Source: an uncultured Verrucomicrobiota bacterium
GTDB taxonomy: Bacteria; Verrucomicrobiota; Verrucomicrobiia; Limisphaerales; UBA9464
NCBI GenBank assembly: GCA_903907995.1
Contig: CAIVQH010000019.1
Span: 124,001 to 188,000, forward strand
Direction of reading: 5' to 3'
DNA: 64,000 bases
Numbering within the stretch: the first letter of the stretch is position 1; every line of letters starts with the position of its first letter. Below are positions 1 to 11,352 of this stretch, piece by piece. The notes beneath the pieces are model-generated. The model saw only the letters and a program-made list of their open reading frames with translations, was not told the origin of the DNA and searched no databases. A program made the position numbers and the translations under genes.

Positions 1-62
1 TGCTGAATTCGAACGTTCCCTTGTATAGGCTGCCTCGGCAGCCAATGCCGTCTCCTCGTTTT

Positions 63-1187
63 ATGCGGATCACCATACCTTCCTTCCACTTTCTGGCCGC
101 TGTTTGCGCGGCGCTGGTCACGCCGGCGAACGGTGCCAGCCTCGACGGCCCCCTCAAGGTCCTGAAATCCGTCGGCCCAGAAGGGCAGGGCAACGCGGCC
201 GCGAGCCAGGCATGGCCGACCGTGGCGGCGGCGGGCGGCTCAGAACTCACAACGATTCTAGGCGCGATGGATGGTGCCAATGATTACGCGCTGAACTGGC
301 TCCAAGCGGCAGTAGAGACCGTGGTGCAGCGCGAATCGGCGGCGGGCCGAAAGTTGCCGGTGTCGGAGCTCGAAGCGTTTATCCGCGACACCGGGCATCA
401 TCCACGGGCGCGTCGGGCGGCTTACGAACTGATCGTGCAGGCGGAGCCGGAACGGGCGCGGAAATTGGTGCCCGGTTTCGTGAACGATCCCGCCAATGAG
501 CTGCGCCGTGACGCCGTGCAGCTGCTGATGGACGCGGCCGCCAACCACGTGGCCAGTGACAAGCCGGCGGCCGTCGCCAGCTACCGGCAGGCCCTGCTGG
601 CGGCCCGCGAGGCCGACCAGATTGAAGCCATCGCCAAGACCCTGGGCGACCTGGGTGAAAAGGTGGACCTGGCGCAGACCTTTGGCTGGGTGACGAAATG
701 GAAGCTCATCGGCCCTTTCGACAACACCGGGAACGTCGGCTTTGGAAAGGCGTTTCCGCCGGAGCAGCAGATAGACCCGGCCGCAGAGTACGACGGCAAG
801 AACGGCCGCGTGAAGTGGGTCGGTTTCGAGAGCAAAGACGACTATGGCATCGTGGATTTCAACAAGCCTTTCGAGTCGCTCAAGGAGGTTGCCGGCTACG
901 CGATGGCCGAGTTCTGGTCCGCCACGGAGCGGCCGGCGGAGGTTCGATTGGTTTGCGGGAACGGCTGGAAGGTCTGGGTCAATGGAAAATACCTCTTCGG
1001 GCGTGACGAGTACCACACCGGGACGGAGATCGACCAGTTTCGCCTGCCAGTGGAACTTCAGGCCGGGCGGAACCTCATCCTGGTGAAATGCACCCAGAAC
1101 GAACAGAAGGAGGACTGGACCAAGGAATGGGAATTCGCGCTCCGCATCACCGATGCCCTGGGAACACCCATCCGCTCCGCCCAATGA
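63..1187 (+). CDS. Secreted protein with HEAT-like region and C-terminal jelly-roll-like domain
   Basis: A 374-residue protein from the ATG at 63, where a signal peptide begins (hydrophobic HFLAAVCAALV, then a small-residue cleavage site near PANGA). An upstream ATG at 21 only adds polar residues before the signal. Residues 30-200 are Ala/Arg-rich helices resembling HEAT-type repeats. Residues 215-365 (WKLIGPFDN, then CGNGWKVWVNG and GRNLILVKC) resemble the galactose-binding/PA14-like beta-sandwich found in secreted PVC proteins. The stop overlaps an upstream ATG of the next gene as ATGA, so the two are probably co-transcribed. Specific function unknown; extracytoplasmic carbohydrate-related binding is an inference. 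Confidence 0.7.
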   Translation: MRITIPSFHFLAAVCAALVTPANGASLDGPLKVLKSVGPEGQGNAAASQAWPTVAAAGGSELTTILGAMDGANDYALNWLQAAVETVVQRESAAGRKLPVSELEAFIRDTGHHPRARRAAYELIVQAEPERARKLVPGFVNDPANELRRDAVQLLMDAAANHVASDKPAAVASYRQALLAAREADQIEAIAKTLGDLGEKVDLAQTFGWVTKWKLIGPFDNTGNVGFGKAFPPEQQIDPAAEYDGKNGRVKWVGFESKDDYGIVDFNKPFESLKEVAGYAMAEFWSATERPAEVRLVCGNGWKVWVNGKYLFGRDEYHTGTEIDQFRLPVELQAGRNLILVKCTQNEQKEDWTKEWEFALRITDALGTPIRSAQ

Positions 1188-1219
1188 ACCTTTTCAAACC
1201 GACCCCGGCTTCCGCTGCG

Positions 1220-2425
1220 ATGAAACCCCTGCTGCTCGCCTCCGCCCTGTTCGCCGCCGTCAGCCTTCACGCCGAGGACTGGCCACAGTTCCGGGGCCCG
1301 CACGGCGACGGCATCGCGCCCGGGGCCAAGCTCCCCGCGAAGCTGGACGCGCAATCCGTCGCCTGGGCGGCCGACCTGCCTGGCCGCGGCGTGTCGTCCC
1401 CCATCGTCGTGGGCGACCGCGTGTTTGTGACGAGCGCGAGCGGGCCGAAGAACGAGCGGCTACGGGTGCTCTGCTTCCGGCTCAGTGACGGCACGTTGCG
1501 CTGGGAACGGCGCTTCTGGGCCACGGGCCGGACGATGACGCACCCCAAAATCAGCACCGCCACCCCGACCCCGGCCAGCGACGGGCGCAACGTCTATGCG
1601 CTCTTCTCCTCGAATGACTGCGTCGCGCTGGATCTCGACGGAAACCTGGTCTGGTACCGCGGGCTGGGCCGGGATTATCCCAACGCCAACAACTCGCTGG
1701 GCATGTCCTCGTCGCCGGTGGTGACGGCGGGCGCGCTGGTGGTGCAGGTGGAAAGCGAGAGCGAATCATTCACGGCGGGACTTGATCCCGCCACCGGGGG
1801 CAACCGCTGGAAAATCGAGCGACCGAAAAGGTCGAACTGGTCCTCGCCGGTCCTCACTCAGGGCCCGGACGGGCAGCCCGTCGTCCTGCTGCAGTCCGGC
1901 AAAGGGATGGTGGCGGTGGAACCGGCCACCGGAAAGATCCTCTGGCAGTACGACGGGCGGAGTTCCGAAGTTCCTTCGACGACCCCCAGCCACGGCCGCC
2001 TCTACGTTCCCTCCCAAGGACTTACCGTGCTCGAGCCTGTGACCGGTGGTCCGCCGAAACAGGTCTGGCACTCGGCGCAGTTGCGTCCCGGCACGGCCAG
2101 TCCGCTGGTCCTGGGCGAGCGCGTTTACGCCCTGAATGACAGCGGCATCCTGAGCTGTGGTGACATTGCTGACGGCAAGCGGCTCTGGCAGCTCCGGCTC
2201 AAGGGCCCTTTTAGCGCGACCCCGGTCGTGGCGGATGGATTGCTCTACTGCGTGAACGAGAAAGGGCTCGTCCAGGTCGTCGATCCGGCCAAGCCCGAAG
2301 GCGAAGTCGTCAGCGAACTGGACCTGGGTCAGACTGTGATCGGCTCGCCGGCCATCGCGGCGAACTCGCTGTTCATCCGGAGCGACGGCAAGCTCTGGCG
2401 CATCGTCCGGCCGAGCGCGCTGTGA
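1220..2425 (+). CDS. Secreted PQQ-like beta-propeller repeat protein
   Basis: A 401-residue exported protein. The chosen ATG at 1220 opens a clean signal peptide (MKPLLLASALFAAVSLHAED); an ATG at 1184 overlaps the stop of the preceding gene and would add 12 residues, so translational coupling is possible. The mature protein starts WPQFRGPHGDG, the usual entry of PQQ-like (YVTN/quinoprotein) propellers, and shows repeated blades with G-x-x-W/Y endings (GTLRWERRF, GNLVWYRG, GKILWQYDG, GKRLWQLRL). No heme motif is present. Such proteins are abundant in Verrucomicrobiota and Planctomycetes; the substrate cannot be read from sequence, and it may be a non-enzymatic propeller. Confidence 0.85.
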   Translation: MKPLLLASALFAAVSLHAEDWPQFRGPHGDGIAPGAKLPAKLDAQSVAWAADLPGRGVSSPIVVGDRVFVTSASGPKNERLRVLCFRLSDGTLRWERRFWATGRTMTHPKISTATPTPASDGRNVYALFSSNDCVALDLDGNLVWYRGLGRDYPNANNSLGMSSSPVVTAGALVVQVESESESFTAGLDPATGGNRWKIERPKRSNWSSPVLTQGPDGQPVVLLQSGKGMVAVEPATGKILWQYDGRSSEVPSTTPSHGRLYVPSQGLTVLEPVTGGPPKQVWHSAQLRPGTASPLVLGERVYALNDSGILSCGDIADGKRLWQLRLKGPFSATPVVADGLLYCVNEKGLVQVVDPAKPEGEVVSELDLGQTVIGSPAIAANSLFIRSDGKLWRIVRPSAL

Positions 2426-2468
2426 GGCGCGCCGGCCACCGTCGATTTGAAGAAATGAAGCGCGCGGC

Positions 2469-2648
2469 TCAGGCGAGCGCGTTGAGCAGGGTGCCGGCCG
2501 TTTCCGACGCCTCGCTGACAGGAGGGGTGGCGGTGGCCGCCTTCACGCCGCTGTCATCCGCATCGCCATCATGGTCCGGCTTGCGGACGGGCGCCTGCGG
2601 GGCGGTGGCATAGGAGGGGGCGGCGGAACTGGCGCTGGAGATGGTCAT
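2469..2648 (-). CDS. Small Asp/Ala-rich protein of 59 residues
   Basis: An open frame on the minus strand starting with ATG at 2648, preceded by a good ribosome-binding site (AAGGAAAAAAC just before ATG). The product begins MTISSASSAAPSYA, has a central DHDGDADD acidic patch and ends GTLLNALA. Similar small Ser/Ala proteins with a DGD-type patch are common uncharacterised proteins. The C-terminal GTLLNALA resembles the GALLNVTA end of the divergent neighbour at 2934. No signal peptide or membrane segment. Function unknown. Confidence 0.6.
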   Translation of the reverse strand: MTISSASSAAPSYATAPQAPVRKPDHDGDADDSGVKAATATPPVSEASETAGTLLNALA

Positions 2649-2933
2649 GTTTTTTCCTTAGTACTGCGGCTGCGATTGTTGCGGGTGATTTTGGCGACCG
2701 ACGCCCACCGGGGTATCGACGGTGCGGGAGACATACTTGAGGCGGTCGGCGATCCGGTGCCAACGAGTGCACCCATTCAAGTCCCGCCCGACGGCACCGA
2801 TACAAGGTCATGGGTCTCTGCGGATTGCCGATGGTCGGCAAACTGGTCCGGGACCAAGGTATCGAATTCGTCTGCTGCCGTGAATGCCGCCTACAACATC
2901 AGTGCAGCCAGTGCCCGGGTGGATCTGGGGCCG

Positions 2934-3416
2934 ATGCACGCCATGAGCGGAGCCAGCCCGTGGGCACCGACCGACGGTGCCAATGCTGGTGCAGGTGCGG
3001 GTGCCGCTGCGGGCGGTACCAGTGACCTCTCATCGGTGCTGGCCGGGCTGCGCAACACGATACGGCAGAACTCGCAGGATTTCCGGGCGCTGAAGGCGGC
3101 CTTGAATTCGAACGATCCGGCCGCCGCAAGCCAGGCCTTCGCCAAGGTGCAGACGGACATCCAAAGCGCCTCCCAAGCGGCGGGCGGTGTGAGCCCGTTC
3201 GACTCCACGAGCCCGGTCGGGAAAGATTTTCAGGCCGTGGGCGAAGCCCTGAAGTCAGGTGACCTCGCGGGGGCCAAACAGGCCTTGGCGGCCTTCCGGC
3301 AGGATATGCGGGCCGCCGGCCGGGCCGCCCGAAGTGAGGCGAATGGAACCGTTTCTACCACCCCGCCGCCACCGCCACCGGGCACGCCGGGCGCCCTGCT
3401 CAACGTCACCGCCTGA
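2934..3416 (+). CDS. Hypothetical Ala-rich protein with two helical repeats
   Basis: A 160-residue protein if started at the ATG at 2934; GTG at 2880 and ATG at 2943 are alternatives. Anything upstream of 2649 would run antisense to the small gene at 2469-2648 and is unlikely. An Ala/Gly linker is followed by two similar helical units: DFRALKAALNSNDPAAASQAFAKVQTDIQ and FQAVGEALKSGDLAGAKQALAAFRQDM share the pattern F-ALxxAL-SxDxxxAxQAxAxxxxD. A Pro tract then leads to the tail GALLNVTA. Uncharacterised proteins with such unit pairs occur in several phyla. Function unknown. Confidence 0.6.
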   Translation: MHAMSGASPWAPTDGANAGAGAGAAAGGTSDLSSVLAGLRNTIRQNSQDFRALKAALNSNDPAAASQAFAKVQTDIQSASQAAGGVSPFDSTSPVGKDFQAVGEALKSGDLAGAKQALAAFRQDMRAAGRAARSEANGTVSTTPPPPPPGTPGALLNVTA

Positions 3417-3442
3417 CCACGATTCCTCCCGGTCTGCTTGCC

Positions 3443-3925
3443 TCAGTGCCCCTGCGGTGACTGTTCGTGGCGCTCCTTTACTTCGCGGGTGAAGCGCGTC
3501 CAAGGCACCGCTTTCAGTCGGGCGGCGGAGATGCGCATCCCGGTCTCTTGGCACACCCCATACGTGCCATCCCGAATCCGGCCAAAGGCCTCCCTGATTT
3601 CATCGAGGGCATTCGCCTCCGCCGACAGCAGGTTCAGGGCGAGGGTGTGGTCGAATTCATCCGTGGCGGAGTCGCCCGCACCGGGACTGTGGGGTGCCAA
3701 CGGTTCCCCGGCGGCTTTCCGGAGATCTCCGCTTGCTTGGCTCAGCCGGTCTTCCAGCCCCAGAAGCACCTCATAATGCCACCGCCATTTTGCGGGCACC
3801 CGGCCGGAGAGGGTTGTCGGGACGGATTTCCGCCCCAGAATGTCGGTGGCAAGGGTGGCGTGAGCACTGTCACTGGCGACGGGTTTGACCGTCGGGTGGT
3901 TTTTCCGAGTCGTAGGATTCTTCAT
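3443..3925 (-). CDS. TraR/DksA-family protein
   Basis: A 160-residue protein with a basic, Thr/Pro-rich tail of about 45 residues, a helical middle (residues 46-118) and the TraR/DksA C-terminal signature GTYGVCQETGMRI followed by ARLKAVPWTRF. DksA-like proteins bind the RNA polymerase secondary channel and tune initiation with ppGpp. Only one cysteine (C125) of the usual four zinc ligands remains, as in many family variants, so zinc binding is doubtful. It lies downstream of the yqjD-like operon on the same strand, 112 bp away. The family is clear; the target promoters are unknown. Confidence 0.8.
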   Translation of the reverse strand: MKNPTTRKNHPTVKPVASDSAHATLATDILGRKSVPTTLSGRVPAKWRWHYEVLLGLEDRLSQASGDLRKAAGEPLAPHSPGAGDSATDEFDHTLALNLLSAEANALDEIREAFGRIRDGTYGVCQETGMRISAARLKAVPWTRFTREVKERHEQSPQGH

Positions 3926-4037
3926 GTTTGGCTGCGGTTGGTGTCTGGGTTTCGCCGTTTTTAGGGCGTACCTGTTGACGCGTCATTGCCCTGACTTGGC
4001 GGACGCATTCCCGGGCATCTCTCCGCGTCGGCCGCCC

Positions 4038-4334
4038 TCAGAACCACTGCTTCCAGAGCGCCGAGAGCGAGCGGGCGAGGGCGATGCCCTTGGTGAGCTT
4101 CCCGATCAGGCCGTCGGATTCCTGCCTCCGGGCCTGCCACAGTGACAGCAAGGGCGCCAGTGCCTGCCAGCCGGCGCGCACTTTCTGCGAGGCGGCAATG
4201 CCCAGATCCACCCAGGCGACGACCGGGCCTAGGTTCTGTGCCTCGGCCACCAGGGCGCTGCGATGGGCGGCGCTCTGCCGCAGCAACGCCGCCTTGCGCT
4301 GCCGGCAGCGGATCAGTTCTCCGTTTTCAAGCAT
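4038..4334 (-). CDS. YqjK-like small cytoplasmic protein
   Basis: A 98-residue helical, Arg/Ala-rich protein beginning MLENGELIRCRQRKAAL. Its ATG at 4334 lies inside the 3' end of the upstream holin-like gene (22-bp overlap), indicating translational coupling. Position and character match the third gene of yqjD-yqjE-yqjK clusters. No membrane segment is evident, though weakly hydrophobic helices occur around residues 55-68. Assignment rests mainly on context; the molecular role is unknown. Confidence 0.6.
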   Translation of the reverse strand: MLENGELIRCRQRKAALLRQSAAHRSALVAEAQNLGPVVAWVDLGIAASQKVRAGWQALAPLLSLWQARRQESDGLIGKLTKGIALARSLSALWKQWF

Positions 4335-4699
4335 GCGCGGTCCTTGTTGAGTTCCCCGAGGGTGTCGGCGAAGGGCTGGCGGGCCTTTAGGCGCTTCTGC
4401 AGGGCGCGCCAGGCCAGCGCGGTGCCTACGAGATACAGGCCGCAGAGGCCGCCCAGCACGGCCAGGCGGCCCTTTTCCCAGAAGAGGACGACGATGGTGA
4501 ACGTCGCCAGCGAAAGGGTCATCATGCCGCAGGCGGCCACGGCGGCGGTGCAGAGGATGGCCTCGACCAGCCGGCATTTCTCCTCCTGCAGTTCCACGGC
4601 GAAGAGCTCGACGCGGTTCTGCGCCGTGGCCAGCAGCGTGTCGAGGATGCGCCTGAGCGAGGCCCAGACGCCCGGTGTGGTCTCAGCGGCTTCGGCCAT
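4313..4699 (-). CDS. YqjE-like phage-holin-family membrane protein
   Basis: A 128-residue protein with an amphipathic N-terminus (ATAQNRVELFAVELQEEK) and two hydrophobic segments (about residues 47-72 and 80-98), the pattern of the YqjE/holin-3-6 family. A GAGGG ribosome-binding site precedes the ATG at 4699. It begins 6 bp after the yqjD-like gene and overlaps the next gene, so the three form one operon. YqjE proteins are inner-membrane proteins of stationary-phase or envelope-stress operons; there is no evidence of a lytic role here. Confidence 0.75.
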   Translation of the reverse strand: MAEAAETTPGVWASLRRILDTLLATAQNRVELFAVELQEEKCRLVEAILCTAAVAACGMMTLSLATFTIVVLFWEKGRLAVLGGLCGLYLVGTALAWRALQKRLKARQPFADTLGELNKDRACLKTEN

Positions 4700-4705
4700 A
4701 TGCCC

Positions 4706-5002
4706 TCACTTTTTTGCCACGAGCACGCCGATGACGAGGCCCACGCCCAACGCGATGCCGATCGACTGGTAGGGATGGTCCCGGATGGTGCGGTCGGCGG
4801 TCTTGGCACCCTCGATGGCCTTGTCCTCGAGCCGGCGGCAGCTCCGTTTGGCCGATTCCAAGGCGTCGGCCAGGCGCTCCCGCACCTCGTGGGCCTTGTC
4901 GCCGGCGGCATCCTTCGTCGCGTGCAGCAGCTCCTCGGAGTCACTCACGAGGCGTTTGAGGTCGGTGATCAGTTTGTCCGTGTTGAGTTCGGTGGCGCTC
5001 AT
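4706..5002 (-). CDS. YqjD/ElaB-like (DUF883) tail-anchored protein
   Basis: A 98-residue protein starting MSATELNTDKLITDLKRL after AAGGGAACTGAAC, a usable ribosome-binding site. Residues 1-72 form an acidic/basic amphipathic helix of the DUF883 type; residues 76-95 (YQSIGIALGVGLVIGVLV) are a glycine-zipper membrane anchor ending in KK. In Escherichia coli, YqjD and ElaB are tail-anchored proteins that bind ribosomes at the membrane in stationary phase; that role is inferred here by family. First gene of a three-gene operon. Confidence 0.8.
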   Translation of the reverse strand: MSATELNTDKLITDLKRLVSDSEELLHATKDAAGDKAHEVRERLADALESAKRSCRRLEDKAIEGAKTADRTIRDHPYQSIGIALGVGLVIGVLVAKK

Positions 5003-5432
5003 GTTCAGTTCCCTTGTGTTGGTGGTGTGCTTTGCGGCCCGAATCCATCGCGCCGCCGGATGTAAACTGCATCGCGCCCAAACGGCCTGCTCCACCGCAA
5101 TTGGCAATCACCAGTCCAAATTTGGAAACTGCCGGCGGCTTTGCCCAAGAATTTCCTCCTGACGGGCCGGGGCACCGCCCGGCCGAGAGCTCGGCCCGGT
5201 GACGTCGCCTCCAGTGGGAGCAAGAAACGGCCAGCCTTGCCCAAGTGACGCGTAGGCAGCAGCGCGACGGTGTCCCAAGTTGGGTCAGTGAAAGGCAGCC
5301 AGAAATGTCAGCAATAACACCGGCCAGGCAACTGGTGGTCAGCGCCCTGAGGCCTGTCCGGTGTTGGTGGTGCGTGCGCGCGGGCATGAAATTCTCACCC
5401 CCTGATCGCCCTCGGGTCGTCCGCTCGCCCTT
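5003..5432. other. 430-bp divergent intergenic region
   Basis: Separates the leftward yqjD-like operon from the rightward radical SAM gene. No convincing coding frame. A GC-rich inverted segment near 5164-5198 (GGGCCG against CGGCCC) has no T-run and does not look like a terminator. Promoters for both directions should lie here, but no strong -35/-10 pair was recognised. Confidence 0.4.
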
Positions 5433-6332
5433 ATGAATCCGCTTCCCGCAGAACTGTCCGGTGCTGATGACACGGCCAGCCCGAGGCCGGATTCCGGCAC
5501 GGCGGGCGGCTGTCCGCGCGAGTTCCACGGCAACCGGTTCGTCTACACCGTGATCTCCTCACGCGCCCGCGGCCTGTCCGTCGGCGTGAACATGAATCCG
5601 GACCGCCGGTGCAACTTTGACTGCGTCTATTGCGAGGTGGACCGCACCGCACCGCCCGGCGAATCGCGGCTCGATGTGCCGGTGATGCAGGAGGAGCTCG
5701 GGCGCACGCTGTCCCTGATCCGGTCCGGTGAAATTGGGCTGCACCCCTGCTACCGGCGGCTGCCGCCGGAGATGCTGGAGCTGCGCCATGTCGCCCTGAG
5801 CGGCGATGGTGAGCCCACGCTCAGTCCAGATTTTGCCGCAGCCGTGGCGGCGGCGGTCCACCTGCGGGCGGGCGGACGCTTCCCGTTCTTCAAGCTCGTG
5901 CTCCTCACCAATGCCAGCGGCCTGCCGCGGCCCGATGTCGTCCAGGCCCTGGCGCAGTTCAACTCGCGGGATGAAATCTGGGCCAAGCTGGAGGCCGGCA
6001 CGCAGGCTTACGTGAACCGGGTCAACCGCGCCGACCGCCCGCTGGAGACCATCCTTTCCGACATCCTCACGGTGGCGCGCCAGCGGCCGGTGGTCATCCA
6101 GAGCCTCTTCCCCTCGTTGGAGGGCGCGGGGCCGCCCGCCTCCGAGATCGAGGCCTTCGCCCGGCGGCTGCGGGACCTGCGGGAGGCCGGGGCGCAGATC
6201 CCGCTGGTCCAGATTTATTCCGCGACGCGACCGCCAACGCACGGCGAATGCGGCCACCTGCCGCTGCGGGTGCTCTCGGAGATCGCCCGGCGCGTGCGCG
6301 CCGTCAGCGGCCTGAAAGCGGAAGTCTTTTAA
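5433..6332 (+). CDS. Radical SAM protein (COG0731-like)
   Basis: A 299-residue protein with the radical SAM 4Fe-4S motif CX3CX2C at C60, C64 and C67 (RRCNFDCVYCEVD). Preceding it is VNMNPDRR, and the glycine-rich SAM-contact strand appears as HVALSGDGEPTLS. These features match the COG0731 family, related to TYW1-type wyosine enzymes but without the flavodoxin domain; in most bacteria the substrate is unknown. It ends 4 bp before the cyclic-nucleotide-binding protein and is likely co-transcribed with it. Start chosen at the first ATG; a later start is possible because residues 1-30 are low complexity. Confidence 0.8.
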   Translation: MNPLPAELSGADDTASPRPDSGTAGGCPREFHGNRFVYTVISSRARGLSVGVNMNPDRRCNFDCVYCEVDRTAPPGESRLDVPVMQEELGRTLSLIRSGEIGLHPCYRRLPPEMLELRHVALSGDGEPTLSPDFAAAVAAAVHLRAGGRFPFFKLVLLTNASGLPRPDVVQALAQFNSRDEIWAKLEAGTQAYVNRVNRADRPLETILSDILTVARQRPVVIQSLFPSLEGAGPPASEIEAFARRLRDLREAGAQIPLVQIYSATRPPTHGECGHLPLRVLSEIARRVRAVSGLKAEVF

Positions 6333-6336
6333 CCTT

Positions 6337-6831
6337 ATGAATGCCGAAACTGTTCCACCGGCCGCCTTGACGGCCACCACTGCCATCCTTGAACACAGCG
6401 TCGCGAGCCATCCGTTTTTGCATGGCCTCAAGCCCGGGCATCAGCACCTGCTGGTGGAAAGCGCCATCCGGATGGAGTATCCGGCCGGTAAGTTCATCTT
6501 TCATGAGGGTGAGCCGGCCAACCGCTTCTATCTGATCGAAAGCGGTCGCGTAGCATTGGAATCGCATCTGCGTGACGGGCCGCCGGTCGAGGTGCAGGTG
6601 ATCGGGCCGGGCGAGGCGCTGGGCTGGTCCTGGCTGTTCCCGCCCTGCCATTGGAATTTCGACGCCCGCGTGCTGGAACCGACGACAGTGATCTTCTTCT
6701 ACGGCAGCCGTCTGCGCGTGCAGTGTGAGCTGGACCACGAGCTCGGCTACGAACTGATGAAGCGGATGGCGCAGGTGGTGATCCAGCGCCTCCAGCATAC
6801 CCGTCGCCAGCTGCTTGAGGTGTCCCGCTGA
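6337..6831 (+). CDS. Cyclic nucleotide-binding domain protein without DNA-binding domain
   Basis: A 164-residue protein made almost entirely of one cNMP-binding beta-roll: FIFHEGEPANRFYLIESGRV, then GPGEALGWSWLFP in the place of the phosphate-binding cassette, followed by the C helix. The Crp/Fnr helix-turn-helix is absent; the protein ends about 25 residues after the C helix (VIQRLQHTRRQLLEVSR). It may signal through a partner protein. It follows the radical SAM gene by 4 bp. Ligand unknown: the cassette lacks the canonical Arg-Ser/Thr pair in readable form. Confidence 0.8.
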   Translation: MNAETVPPAALTATTAILEHSVASHPFLHGLKPGHQHLLVESAIRMEYPAGKFIFHEGEPANRFYLIESGRVALESHLRDGPPVEVQVIGPGEALGWSWLFPPCHWNFDARVLEPTTVIFFYGSRLRVQCELDHELGYELMKRMAQVVIQRLQHTRRQLLEVSR

Positions 6832-6923
6832 GCCCGACCCTGGTTGCCCCGTCTCCGAACTATCCAGAGCCGCTTCATGCCGATATAAACCTTCGGGCGC
6901 CGGCAAAAGCACTGGAGCCCCCT

Positions 6924-7976
6924 ATGACCGACGAAACACGACCGGATCCCGCCCTGTCGCCGAAGGGCCGCGCGGAACTGAAGCAGCTCGTCAACGAATT
7001 CCAGAAGCCCTCCACGGCGCGGGCTGTCTGGCAGCTGCTCAACACACTTGGGCCCTACGTGCTCCTCTGGTACCTGATGTACCTCAGCCGGGGTGTATCT
7101 TGGTGGCTCACCCTGCCGCTGGCGGTGCTCGCGGGTGCGTTTCTCGTGCGGGTGTTCATCATCTTCCATGACTGCGGGCACGGCTCGTTCTTCAAATCCC
7201 GCCGGGCCAACGATGCCGTGGGCTTCCTCACCGGCCTGCTGACCTTCACCCCGTACTCCCACTGGCGCTGGCAGCACGCGGTCCACCACTCGAGCTCGGG
7301 CGATCTCGACCGGCGTGGCACCGGGGACATCTGGACCATGACGGTGCAGGAGTATCTGGAGTCCTCCCGCTGGAAGCGTTTCGCATACCGGCTGGCGCGC
7401 AATCCGTTCGTCCTGTTCGTCATTGGACCGCTCTTCCTGTTCCTCGTCTGGCAACGCTTGCCCTCCCCCGGGGCGAACGCACGCGAGCGCCGGTCGGTCC
7501 AGGCGATGAACCTCGCGATCGCCGCGATGGTGGTCCTGCTCGCCTGGACGTACGGCCTCAAGGCGTACCTGCTCATCCAGCTGACGGTCACTGCCGTGGC
7601 CGGGGCTGCCGGGGTCTGGATGTTCTACGTGCAACACCAGTTCGAGGACGTGTATTGGGAACGCGGCGAGCAGTGGGATTCCGCCGCGGCGGCGCTGCAG
7701 GGCAGCTCCTTCTACCGGCTGCCGAAAATCCTCCAATGGTTCACCGGCAACATCGGGTTCCACCACATCCACCACCTGAGTGCGCGGATTCCGAACTACA
7801 ATCTCGAGCGGTGCCACCGCTCGCATCCGCTGTTCCGCGACGTGAAACCCATCACGCTGGTGACCAGCCTGCGCTGCCTCCCGCTCCGGCTATGGGATGA
7901 ACGGCAGAAGCGGCTGGTCGGCTACCGCCACCTCCGCCAGCTGCGCCGGGAACACCGGCGGGATGGCCGGTCCTGA
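6924..7976 (+). CDS. Membrane fatty acid desaturase
   Basis: A 350-residue integral membrane di-iron enzyme of the DesA/acyl-lipid desaturase type. The three histidine boxes are present: HDCGH (residues 82-86), HAVHH (118-122) and HHIHH (280-284). Hydrophobic spans surround them (about 42-80, 100-112, 160-176, 196-235). It inserts a double bond into membrane-lipid acyl chains using O2 and an electron donor; regiospecificity cannot be read. It stands alone, with a promoter presumably in the 92 bp upstream. The REP-like inverted repeat at 8052-8154 lies just downstream. Confidence 0.9.
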   Translation: MTDETRPDPALSPKGRAELKQLVNEFQKPSTARAVWQLLNTLGPYVLLWYLMYLSRGVSWWLTLPLAVLAGAFLVRVFIIFHDCGHGSFFKSRRANDAVGFLTGLLTFTPYSHWRWQHAVHHSSSGDLDRRGTGDIWTMTVQEYLESSRWKRFAYRLARNPFVLFVIGPLFLFLVWQRLPSPGANARERRSVQAMNLAIAAMVVLLAWTYGLKAYLLIQLTVTAVAGAAGVWMFYVQHQFEDVYWERGEQWDSAAAALQGSSFYRLPKILQWFTGNIGFHHIHHLSARIPNYNLERCHRSHPLFRDVKPITLVTSLRCLPLRLWDERQKRLVGYRHLRQLRREHRRDGRS

Positions 7977-8051
7977 GCCGGGGCATCGGTGGCTGATCAC
8001 GTGCCGATCGCCGGCTTTGGCCAATTTCCACTTCATCCTTCCCCACGCCCC

Positions 8052-8154
8052 TTGTAGCAGACGACGTGAGGAGGCTCTTTCTTTCAGTCTCCGTCCCAGG
8101 CGCAGCGTACTTCACCCCGGCCCAGATAGAGCCTCGTCACCTCGTCTGCTACAA
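8052..8154. repeat. REP-like inverted pair, 103 bp
   Basis: Left arm begins TTGTAGCAGACGACGTGAGG and the right arm is its near-perfect reverse complement, ending CTCGTCTGCTACAA. The arms (about 30 bp) differ at a few positions; the middle is about 40 bp. It fills the gap between two convergent genes. GTAG at each outer edge is shared with the other inverted pairs in this window. Confidence 0.7.
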
Positions 8155-8174
8155 TCCCGACGGGATTCAGCAGT

Positions 8175-11075
<2,901 letters not shown>

Positions 11076-11352
11076 ATTCGGGCCTTGAAGAAACCCGGAC
11101 GGCAGGCAGATGCGACACGGCATCCTCCTTCGCCTTCCGTGGCTCCGCTGAGGCTCCGGCAAATCATCGGCAGCTTAAGGCGCTCCCTTAAGCGGGGGCT
11201 GGACCTCACCAACGGCGCGCGGGCGGGGAAAAATCCTCGACTCAGGCAATTTAGGGAGGGAAGTCGGAATTGTTTGCGGCTGGGCTCACGAAATCCGTAA
11301 AGTTCGCTCGCCTTGCCTTGTGGTTCGGCTGGCGGCGGGCCAGCCATCGTCT

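Noticed and set aside
5164-5198. Terminator in the yqjD/radical SAM intergenic region
   Set aside because: The stem is GC-rich but there is no T-run in either direction.
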